From: Mansonella perstans
Lineage: Eukaryota; Nematoda; Chromadorea; Rhabditida; Onchocercidae
Direction of reading: 5' to 3'
Length of the DNA stretch: 31,481 bases
Assembly: GCA_037074765.1 (NCBI GenBank)
Contig: JBAMDO010000370.1
Span: 1 to 31,481 of the forward strand
Part shown: one piece after another, positions 18,681-27,421 of the stretch
Position numbering within the stretch: position 1 is the first letter of the stretch
Layout: each line of letters opens with the position of its first letter
Notes under the pieces: model-generated
Database searches by the model: none
The model's input: the letters and a program-made list of their open reading frames with translations, nothing else
What the model was told of the DNA's origin: nothing
Position numbers and translations under genes: made by a program

Positions 18681-20637
18681 CGCTAATTTCAGAATTTAAA
18701 CTCATTGCTTTACGAATGGATTCTGTTAGCGTGAATTCGCCATATCGCATTCCGGGAAAACATTGAAAACTTTTATATTTATTCAAATCAAGCATATAGA
18801 ATTTTTCAAAATACTAATGAAATTTATTTAAATTTACCAACTGTAGTCGACTTGCCCGAATTACCGTATGCAAGTCTTTTCGTCTTTCTGACCCTATAAA
18901 CAGCTGTTAATATTGCTCCAATATGCCTTTCACTGCTGGCTCATGGAATGGTTGTGGTTCACTGATATTGCCTCGAGTCATTTCTGTTCCATAGCCTGAA
19001 ATCTATTTATTATCGAATGGATTCGTCAAGCTTAATGCAAGCTGATAAATTTACAAAAGCTATTTTTTTTTCAAATGATAAATGAGACTTACCGTACTAT
19101 TTCATGAATTTTTTCCAATTCTCTGCGTTCTGCGCTCGGGCACTCTTAACGTCGTCGTATCAAAACATCCTCCATTCAGGAAAAGCTCATACAACAATCG
19201 TCGTCGCTTCGCCATCTCCTTTTGCTCTTCCTGCATTTGCTGCAGCAGCTCAGCATATTGTTCTTGCTGGGAGAGTTGGAGCAAGAACTGCTTCTCATTC
19301 GTACGCTACCGTTCCATTATGCGATCATACTTCAGGAGCTCGCGGAACAAATCCAATTACTCCCGCATTTGAGGAGCATTCTTCAAAACAGTCAACTTTG
19401 GTAAGTCCGACCTTACTCCGCTTTAAAATAAGCTTTAAAGCTCATTTCTTTTCAACCTCGTCCTCAAATCAATAATCTAAGAAAAGGCACAATTATTGTA
19501 TCCGAAAATGAGTTCAATACATAATACCATATGTAAAATAGAAATTAAAACTAAACATATCATACACAATACATTTTGCAAATAATCCTCCAATAGATGA
19601 AAGTAAAGCAGTTCTGAGATGTTTTTACCAAAGTTGACAGTTTTAAACTTTCAAGAATAGCAGTTGAAAAATCATACAAAATACGACAAATTTAAACCGA
19701 AACGAGTGATACGTAATAATTTGCTGTACCTAATGTTAGAATTAAGCATTTGATAGATTAAAAAAACGATAATTAAGTAGTGTAATGTTGACAATATAGA
19801 AAACTAAAAAAGGTTTCATCCATATCAATGGGATTTATTTCTCATGTTCCTATGTGCAATTCCTTCCTTAAATAATACGATCAGATGGCAAGACTTAATA
19901 GGCTATTTGTGCTAACCGTAAGATCATTTCATGTGAAACATATATAAAATTAGCCAAGGAAAAACAAATCGAATAAACTAATGCAACAATATATGATTTT
20001 GAATTTGGCAATTATTTAATTGCTAACAGTTTTAAATCTAAATCTAATTTAAATTCAGTGAAAGAATAGCTTTCAATTCATCACATTGACTAATTAAATA
20101 ATAAATGAAGATTAGAGCATTTTTGAAAGAATTAATAAATGACTGATGAATTTAGGATGAAAAGGTATTTATCATTTGTATGATAATCTTATTCGTGATA
20201 AAATTATGATTAATAATGATCAGCGAGCGATTCGAGATAGAACCTTGGATTTGCAGTTGTAGAAGCTTTGAAGTAATCTATCGGGAATGATATCATTCAT
20301 TCATGCGCATTGAAGTTCCGATTCAAAGGAAGGGATTTAGTTAAATCGTTTCTTCTTTTCTTCTAGCCTATTAGTATCATCCAGCCAATTTACTGTTACA
20401 CGATTTATTTCTTTTAGATTGCTTGCGAAACTTTCGCATAATTGTTCTTGTGTTTCAAATGTTTTCAATTGCTTTCTAGATTTTCAATTCACTTCTTCTT
20501 TGAACTTCTTACTATCAAAGAACATTGTAGACATGTCAAATGATGTAACGGCTGCTGAATTATTTCATTTCAGGTCTGACTTGTTATTTTCTATTGCTTT
20601 TCTTTTAACTTTTAATTTTCAATTGGATCGCAGAGCT
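18675..20637 (+). repeat. Segmental duplication, copy B
   Basis: Direct repeat of 8994-11018. Its left edge abuts the LTR stub of the plus-strand element and its right edge is exactly the first base of the minus-strand element's LTR. It is thus bounded by retroelement DNA on both sides. It lacks the TTGAAG expansion and some one-base deletions of copy A. Confidence 0.95.
18676..20553 (-). pseudogene. Decayed coiled-coil gene fragment, second copy
   Basis: Same minus-strand blocks as 8773-11290 but without the first and last: about 20553-20335, the coiled coil at about 19430-19093 (donor ACG|GTAAGT), 18995-18838 (acceptor ATTTCAG, donor TTG|GTAAAT) and about 18765-18676 (QCFPGMRYGEFTLTESIRKA). 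The same TGA, TAA, TAG and TAA codons interrupt it, so they predate duplication. Frames are otherwise better kept than in copy A: the coiled coil reads without the one-base deletion seen at 9575-9580, and 18995-18838 lacks the frameshift present in its partner. It has no start and no end, so it cannot be a functional gene. Confidence 0.55.
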
Positions 20638-21252
20638 TGTCGTGATTTCTTCTTATGAGAGGTCGATATCGGCCAACAATATACCAGCGTGTTCTTTTTA
20701 GGGTGTTGTTTTGTGTAGGGTTTGTTGCGCGATAGAACTCAATCTCAAACTTGGGTAATTAAACCTTTCATTAACGAACGCAAGCGAACATAATTAGAAA
20801 CCTTAATAAACGCGAAAAACATATATAATATAAAAGAATATAAAAGTATAAAATATAATATAAAGAACTGGATGATGAGATTGATGAATATTGCCATGAA
20901 GAAAAACCGTTACAATGGAAGTTTGACAGTCTATTTATAGTATTGGGAGGAGGGTCAAAGACGTGATGAGTTGATCATAATGTGAAATAAGAAAGGATAA
21001 AATAATGATGTTATGGGGAGATCATAAGGTCAAATAATGAAGGATAAAATAAAGACGTGTTAAGTTGATTATAATGTGAAAAGGAAAAATGATGATGTGA
21101 TGCGAGATCATAAGATCAAATAATGTCCTTATTATTTATTCTACGGCTTGAATTTTTGGATGTAGACTACAAAATAAGAAAAATTATTCTTACATTATAA
21201 AATTAATTATATTTATTTACTTATTGAAATTCGCGGTACAAGTTTCGCGACA
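20638..21252 (-). repeat. 3' LTR of the minus-strand BEL element (615 bp)
   Basis: Termini TGTCGCGAAACTTG and CACGACA in element orientation. It differs from the 5' LTR by a handful of substitutions and several one-base indels in A or T runs. TATAAATAG lies at 20939-20931 and SL1 at 20765-20744. The hexamer before SL1 is AATGAA instead of AATAAA. The last ten pol codons run into its U3 end. Confidence 0.95.
20744..20765 (-). repeat. Exact SL1 spliced-leader sequence in the 3' LTR
   Basis: All 22 bases match nematode SL1, reading GG then TTTAATTACCCAAGTTTGAG on the minus strand. ATTGAGTTC follows instead of the GT donor of an SL RNA gene, so this is a spliced-type junction rather than an SL gene. 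Confidence 0.95.
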
Positions 21253-21451
21253 CTCCCAACGGAGAGAGAGAGCAAAAAGTATTACTTTCATTCGTTTGAT
21301 ACACCTTTGTTTGCATGGCACTTCTCGTTCGTCGCGCAATAGGTTCTTGGTCTTCGCTTTCTTGTAATTTTTCTTCCATATCGTTGGATGCTTCTATTTC
21401 CATGGGGCATAGCATGTTAATAGAACGATTAAGCTGTTTCCCATTAGGCAT
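21221..21451 (-). pseudogene. pol: C-terminal end of pol, running into the LTR
   Basis: Frame beginning PNGKQLNRSINMLCPMEIE, the region after integrase in Pao polyproteins. It carries an acidic then basic linker (EEKLQESEDQEPIARRTRS) and ends SPLGVSRNLYREFQ-stop. The Val codon straddles the LTR boundary, and the last nine residues plus stop are encoded by U3. The stretch between 21452 and 21703 is also pol-derived but broken by frameshifts. Confidence 0.75.
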
Positions 21452-21703
21452 TGGATTGTGGCACTCCTGATACTTCCATCACGTCCTCTGTTGATTTTAA
21501 TTATTTTGCTAATTTCCAGATACCGCGAGTATTTCGGGTTCCATTATAAACACGATTTCATTCTCACGTGGTCTTCGTTTTTCTGTCTGTCGAGGAGAAA
21601 CCTTTCTTTTTGTACGTTCTCTTAGACTCATAGGTATTCGTCTTTCCACAGTTTTCCAAAAGACATCTATGTCTTAAGAGTATTGGTCCAGTATTTGATA
21701 AGT

Positions 21704-22591
21704 TTATCCTTTTGTTTTTAATAAATAAGGAGTGTATTCTTCTTGTCCATTGTCATACTTGAGCGGTATTTCAAGTGACGACTTGGGGGAAATAAAGTCT
21801 ATCGGGCGTATGACTCTGTAGTCATCGAAGCCAACGTACGTCAATGGCCGGGTATTAAGTATACCTTCTATTTCTATCATTAACGTTATTAATTCCCCTT
21901 CTTTTAGAAGTCTTCCCACAGCTCGTCTTAAAGCTTGTTTTGTAAGTCCAATGATTCGTTCGTATACTCCACCTCCCCACGGTGCCTTTGGTATAGTATT
22001 TTTCCAACACATACCATGTTCTGCTAGGAAGTTGGAACTTATTTCCATTATGTTTTAAAGACGAGTTGAAATTGACTCGCGTTGTCACTTAAGACTAACT
22101 TTGGATATCCTCTTCGTGCTACAAATCTTCTTAGGACATGTAGGAAGATTTCGGCGGATAAATCATCGGCTAATTCCAGATGCACAGCTCTCGTTGTAAA
22201 ACATGTGAAGAGAGCGATCCATCTCTTTACTCTATCGGTTGTCGATTTGACTAGGATTGGTCCAAGTAATCTAGACCTACCTGTTCGAATGGTCTAGATT
22301 GGTTACTCAACTTTCAGGCAAATTTGGCATTGCCGGTAGTTTGAATGGTTTAGCCTTCCACCGTTTACATGTCGTACACTTAGAGAGTAGACGTTTTATT
22401 GCTGCTCTTCCCTTTGGTATCCAAAATTTACTTCTTAATTCAGACAGCGTGTGTGCTATTCCAGCATGATGCAGCGCCTCATGTTGCTGCATGATGATAA
22501 GTTTAGTCACATGGTGATCCTTTGGTAAGTAGATAGGATATTTACTGTCCTCGTCTAACTCTGATATTCTAGACGGCTTCCTGATCTCCAT
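21704..22591 (-). pseudogene. pol: Integrase, frameshifted
   Basis: Inserts element DNA into the genome. The zinc-binding module lies in the 22591-22307 frame: [18 protein letters not shown] and CTTCKRW, an HHCC arrangement. A TGA and an indel follow near 22304-22280. The catalytic core continues with GLDYLG (first Asp), FTTRAVHLELADDLSAEIFL, GYPKLVLSDNASQF (second Asp) and IEIEGILNTRPLTYVG (catalytic Glu), so all three acidic residues are present but in different frames. The KAPWGGGVYERIIGLTKQAL block is typical of BEL/Pao integrases. Confidence 0.85.
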
Positions 22592-23491
22592 AAGTCATCA
22601 GGTTTATGTTGAAGTAGATTCCATTTCTTCTTCTCCTTATCTGTTAGATGCGCTGATTGCGCTTGTCGGATCAACAAACTAGTTGCTATTTGATAATCGG
22701 TTTGGGTCATATTGATTCCTTTGACAGATAAGAATTTGAGCCAAGATAGTCCTCTTCGATGAATTTGTTTAATGAATCTAAGCGCCCATACTACCGCTCT
22801 TACTAATTTTGTCCATTTACTAAAGCGGTGTACATCAATGAATTGAATTATCGCCTCCTCCTCAGCTGGGTTTGGAACCTTTGATATTTTTGCTATAATC
22901 GCTTGTTCGAATTCATCATTAACTTCATAAACGAACTTACAATTAGGCCATTTTGATTCGGGTCCATTTAACCATTGCGGACCATTCCACCATAGCTTGT
23001 TATTGCGAAGTTTGATTGGTGAGATCCCTCTTGTAGCTATATCAGCTGGATTTTCATTGCTAGGTAAATATCTTAAATTGAATTTGGATTTTCTAATTTC
23101 TTCCACTCGGTTTTGCACGAATCGTGGAAGCAATTTCGTATAGTTTGTTATCCAGAAAAGAGCGCATTTGAGTCTGACCACAAAGTAACTGGACAGTCTT
23201 CCTTTGTAGCTCCTTTAATACGAACTGACCCGCTCTTACTCCAATCAATACAGATAATAACTCGAGTTTAGGTATCGATATACCTTTGATGGGAGCAAGT
23301 CGGGATTTCGCAAAGATTAAGAAGGATCTTACATCGTTTCCAGGTGAAACTTTCGTATATAAACAGCTGCGGAATAAGCAACTTTGGACGCATCCGTGAA
23401 TATATGAAATTCTGTCGGCCTTGAAATTTCCATTACAAATCGTGGTAGTCCTATCACATTTGTTGGCCATTCCGTAATAAGTATGTCCCAT
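22555..23491 (-). pseudogene. pol: RNase H and pol connection region
   Basis: Two overlapping frames carry it. 23491-23093 includes SRLAPIKGISIPKLELLSVL, then VRAGQFVLKELQ. 23181-22555 includes KCALFWITNYTKLLPRFV, then ENPADIATRGISPIKLRN and WWNGPQWLNG. The expected Asp of FTDAS is in the upstream frame ending at 23329, and the Asp of WSDSK falls at the frameshift near 23185. Sequence is about 90% similar to the plus-strand element over this region. Confidence 0.85.
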
Positions 23492-25110
23492 TTTTGCTTA
23501 TGTGTTTCGTTCAAGGATTGATCCCATGGAATTTTCTCCCGCCATAAGTATTGAATAAATAGTTTAAATTTGATCATTACTGGGACTAAAAAGCCCAGAG
23601 GATCATATTGAGAGGCAATAAATTTTAAAATGGCTCTCTTTGTTAAATCCTTTCCTCGCCATGGTTTTAATGTAACCTCTATATGATCCTTTTCGTGATT
23701 CCAATTAAGTCCAAAAAAGTTTTCTTTATTTGCTTGGCTTAAGTCGGAATAAGGTATTTGTTTGTTAAATTCCTTTTCATTCGAGAGAAATTCCCTCACA
23801 TTCATTGAGGCTTCTTTAAAAATTATCTTCAATTTTTCATACTTGTCCAATGCCTCGTCGGTGTTCTCTGCCGATACAGTGATATTATCCACGTATAAAT
23901 TCTTGCGGATTTCTTCAGCTAATTCGTTACCATAATTTTCTAGATGGTAATTAAGAGTCGCTGCTAACAAAAAAGGGGATGATACCACTCCAAAGGGAAC
24001 TCTCTTGAAGCGGTAACTTTTTATATTCTCGTCGCAGACTTCTTCCTTTAACTCATTTAACCAAAGAAATCGGGTGCAATTTCTTTCTTCTTCTTGTAGC
24101 CCTATTTGTAAAAACGCTTTTTCGATATCCGCCGTTATCACGATCTTCATCGTTCGAAAACGGAGTAATATACCAACCAAGTCTGGAAGCAGCACTGGGC
24201 CTCGATACAAGATGTCGTTGAGGCTTTTAAATCCTTTGTGTCGTGCTGACGCGTCATAGACGATTCTTAATTTGGTTGTGTTTTTCCCAGGGGTTAGAAC
24301 CTCGTGATGCGGTAGATAATGTATGATACCAACCTCATCGTTCGGAGGTACTTCTTCGATTATTCCACTTTGTATTTGGTCCTTGATTGTTTCGTCGTAT
24401 AACTGAAGAAGCGATTTGGTTTGGAGGCGATTGACTAGATGCTTTAAGCGTCCTAGGCATAACCCATAATTGTTGCTTAGTCTTTGCGTGGAGCTTTTCC
24501 ACGGCCAACGTACATGATATCTTCCCTCCATCATAATAACAGTTTGCTCAAATTGTTTTATAGCTTGATGATCGTCATCTATAGTGGGAGATTCTTGAAT
24601 GCCGATCATTTCTAGTTTCCAAAATTTTTCTAAGTCTGAGTTAAGGGTTGTATTGACTGAACATATTATCCCTCTGGCTTCTCTGTTATCTTTACAAAGT
24701 TTGGTGATATCGCCACTGCCAACAATCATAGGACCAACCTTGGATTGGACTAATATGTGTCCTGATTTTAATTCCTTGAGGTTTTGTAGAGTTATAAATT
24801 TAAAGAAGTAGTCCGCTCCAATTAATATGTCGGGCTTTTCCCAATGGTTACTTAATTCATCGAATTGAAATTCATTTGGTAAATCTACTACCTGGAGTTC
24901 GTTTGTTAAATGTTCGACTACATTAGCGTAGAACGATATAGTCTCGTTATCTTCAGTTTGCACTTTCAGTTCCGCACATGAAGTGGGACACTGCATCGGT
25001 TGCTTCGTACCAAATGCAGCTATCGTTATGGTTTGTTTCTCCGACTCGATTAATTTCAATTGATGAGATAATTTTTTGGATATAAAGGACATTTGTGAGC
25101 CTACATCAAA
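23329..25110 (-). pseudogene. pol: Protease and reverse transcriptase
   Basis: This is the longest intact frame of the element: 587 residues from Met at 25092, with the protease Asp just upstream (ALFDVGSQ, Asp codon at 25107-25105). Protease features continue with GADYFFKF (about 93-100). RT includes RIVYDASARHKGF (277-289), VITADIEKAFLQI (318-330), RFKRVPFGVVSSPF and NLYVDNITVSAEN, with YVDN at 400-403. FTDASK of RNase H (565-570) closes it. It has Asp-Val-Gly at the protease site, and Asn at the second metal-binding position of the RT box, like its partner. Intact RT with broken neighbours could mean sequencing indels elsewhere. Confidence 0.9.
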
Positions 25111-25842
25111 TAATGCTAGGGCTCTCTGTTGTCGTCGGGGTTCGATGTTGCGATGGATTGAATACCTTTATCCTTTTACATAAAAGGAGAGTTCCCCTTG
25201 TGGTCCTCTTCTCGTCTCGAGTCGCCGCTACTGAATTGTAGAGTGATGTCGAACACTCCTTCCCTGGTGTCGAATACTCCTTCTCTGGTGTCGTTGATAT
25301 TCTTCTTTTCCCACACACGGCACTGTTATGTGACTCTTTACAGAAGAAGCATTGCTTTTTCACCTTGCATTTTTCTCCCTTGTGATTATTTTTGAAACAA
25401 TTCGTACATTTCTGCAGCTTCTTGAGGCAATTTATTCGTAAATTTGAAGTAGGATAGACGTCGCAATCGCTATCCCAGTGATCCCCAGAACAAAATATGC
25501 AAGGTCTTTTCTTTGCTATCGTTGCTTGTGGCGAATTCTTCTTAGTTCGTACTGCTGTTAATGCTGATGTTCCTCTTGAGTCGTCATTTCGCTTTTGTTC
25601 CGTTTTGACAATTGTTGGTTTAATTTCCGCTCGGGTGAATGAATTCTGGCTGTTTTTCACTTGTTGATCCACCTTAGCCAGTTGTAATAAAAAACTTCGT
25701 AACTTTGAATCGACCAAGGCAAATCTACCAATTTCTGGGTATAAACCTTCTTCAAAATCCAAGATGGTAACTTACTTTCTATTGTGTTTTCAATGCTTGA
25801 ATGTTCCAGATTCTCTCCTGAAACTTCCAATTGGCGTAGCAC
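25106..25842 (-). pseudogene. gag: gag C-terminus with three zinc knuckles
   Basis: Two frames. 25842-25657 carries LRQLEVSGENLEHSS and ESKLPSWILKKVYTQKL. After a one-base shift near 25715, 25762-25106 carries LAKVDQQVKNSQNSFTRAE, then zinc knuckles CIFCSGDHWDSDC, CTNCFKNNHKGEKC and CFFCKESHNSAVC. Another shift near 25125 separates it from the protease. The knuckles bind element RNA during packaging. Confidence 0.88.
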
Positions 25843-26344
25843 CCGCTCGATGTTGGATCTCCGTTGAAAGTAGGTAATAATAATTGGGGAAGATTGATCG
25901 AAAAGTTTGAAGGAGGCATTGTTCTTCCCTGTTCTTTATTTTTCGTTATTGATAGCATTTCTAAATTTTCTTCGATTTCCTCCTTATCCTTCATTAGTGC
26001 TATCAGCGATTCCTTTCCCTCATGGATCAATTGAAATAAACCATCTTCGCCCTCCGTGATCGTTTCATAAGCTCTCTCCTCTTCTTCCCTTCTTTTCGTT
26101 GCAGTAATTGTTTGAAGGTAGTTGAACCACTTGTCGTTCGCTTTTTCAAGTGATTCAACGCATAATTTTATCCTCTCGATTTTGTCCGCGAGAACCTTTT
26201 TGTTCGCAATGTAGGCCCTTCCCCGTTGCTCTATTGGCTCATTGGAATCCGGGGTTTCGAGTTTTAAGTTATTTATTTCTAAAGCCAAAGAGAAACTAAC
26301 CTTCTCTTTGCTGGTTGTAAGCTGGCGATAATGTTAGTTGACAT
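25843..26344 (-). pseudogene. gag: gag N-terminus with an internal deletion
   Basis: ATG at 26344-26342 gives MSTNIIASLQPAKRRLVSL. After a short frameshift it continues as ALEINNLKLETPDS and a charged coiled coil (to about 25900) and reaches LLLPTFNGDP. There it jumps to the segment that should lie about 280 bases further on, near the ERVLRQLE of the intact order, in the wrong frame. The central Pao gag domain present in the plus-strand element (15217-15505) is therefore missing. Confidence 0.85.
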
Positions 26345-26374
26345 CATATACCTCACCTCGCTGCACCAATTTTT

Positions 26375-26993
26375 TGTCGTGTTTTCTTCTTATGAGAGGT
26401 CGATATCGGCCAACAATATACCAGCGTGTTCGTTTTAGGGTGTTGTTTTGTGTAGGGTTTGTTGCGCGATAGAACTCAATCTCAAACTTGGGTAATTAAA
26501 CCTTTTATTAACGAACGCAAGCGAACATAATTAGAAACCTTAATAAACGCGAAAAACATATATAAATATAAAAGAATATAAAAGTATAAAAATATAATAT
26601 AAAAGAACTGGATGATGAGATTGATGAATATTGCCATGAAGAAAAACCGTTACAATGGAAGTTTGACAGTCTATTTATAGTATTGGGAGGAGGGTCAAAG
26701 ACGTGATGAGTTGATCATAATGTGAAATAAGAAAGGATAAAATAATGATGTTATGGGGAGATCATAAGGTCAAATAATGAAGGATAAAATAAAGACGTGT
26801 TAAGTTGATTATAATGTGAAAAGGAAAAAATGATGATGTGATGGCGAGATCATAAGATCAAATAATGTCCTTATTATTTATCTACGGCTTGAAATTTTGG
26901 ATGTAGACTACAAAATAAGAAAAATTAATCTTACATTATAAAATTAATTATATTTATTTACTTATTGAAATTCGCGGTACAAGTTTCGCGACA
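26375..26993 (-). repeat. 5' LTR of the minus-strand BEL element (619 bp)
   Basis: Starts TGTCGCGAAACTTG and ends AACACGACA on the minus strand. TATAAATAG lies at 26679-26671, AATAAA at 26509-26504 and SL1 at 26502-26481. The primer-binding site follows the LTR end after six bases. Its right flank reads directly into coding-like sequence at 26994. Confidence 0.95.
26481..26502 (-). repeat. Exact SL1 spliced-leader sequence in the 5' LTR
   Basis: 22/22 match to nematode SL1, one base after AATAAA, exactly as in the plus-strand LTR. It lies 177 bases after the start of the TATA box and 106 bases before the LTR end. Both LTRs keep it perfect although they differ elsewhere. Confidence 0.95.
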
Positions 26994-27248
26994 GTAATTG
27001 GCTTGGCTTTATTTTCTGATGCACAAAAAGCCTCGTGAAACTATGTTGATTATTATCGGTTCTTGGATGGCTGCGGTGCTGCAGCAGTTTCCTTTATCAT
27101 ATTTGACGTGGAGGAGGAGGAAGCATTCGGCTAATAAGCTGTCGTTGAAAAATGGCACTACATAAATCGAATTGGTCGAAACTTTTCGTGCCAGGATTTC
27201 CCGAGATTTAGAAGGCTGAGAGTTATATTTTATACCAAAATGCATTGA
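26994..27248 (+). pseudogene. Coding-like relic starting at the LTR edge
   Basis: A single plus-strand frame from the first base after the LTR reads 85 codons with three internal stops: TGA, then TAA and TAA. Segments between them look protein-like: VIGLALFSDAQKAS, NYVDYYRFLDGCGAAAVSFI with an acidic DVEEEEAF, and VVEKWHYINRIGRNFSCQDF. The family is unknown. The minus strand is also open (27245-27009) but reads less like a protein. Confidence 0.3.
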
Positions 27249-27421
27249 TCAAACGAATTATGAAAGCACATACAGCCATATCATGTACTTTGAGATATTT
27301 TAGTTTCCTGAGTTTTTTCCCACGCGCACTGTGAGTTTCCGAAAAACCGTTGAAATGGTCTCTTTATGGTCATAATAGTTGCCTTAATCACGTCACAGAA
27401 TGCGTAGAGATGTCCGATGTT

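Larger units (their letters stand above)
20638..26993 (-). mobile_element. BEL/Pao LTR retrotransposon, minus strand, both LTRs present
   Basis: In its own orientation: 5' LTR 26993-26375, primer-binding site about 26368, gag from 26344, protease and RT 25110-23329, RNase H 23491-22555, integrase about 22590-21704, the pol tail to 21221, then 3' LTR 21252-20638. No env-like ORF is seen. The LTRs are about 98% identical. Despite that, the coding region has roughly ten frameshifts, a TGA at about 22304 and a gag deletion of nearly 300 bases. Flanking bases (GAGCT on the left, GTAAT on the right) do not form a target-site duplication. Confidence 0.95.

Noticed and set aside
18760..19000. Nuclear-receptor DNA-binding domain in the decayed minus-strand gene
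   Set aside because: A faint resemblance (RASRLQL followed by CFPGM) exists, but the paired zinc-finger cysteines are missing and the preceding exons are coiled coil.
22082..22297. Plus-strand ORF over the integrase
   Set aside because: The minus strand reads the integrase catalytic core through the same bases.
20638..26993. An env gene making this an errantivirus-like element
   Set aside because: No ORF with signal peptide, membrane anchor or glycoprotein features lies between integrase and the 3' LTR. The space is filled by the pol tail.
13949..26998. A single giant insertion flanked by ATAAT/GTAAT target duplication
   Set aside because: Only four of five bases match in AT-rich DNA, and the outer termini are both U3 ends, which integrase would not use as a pair.
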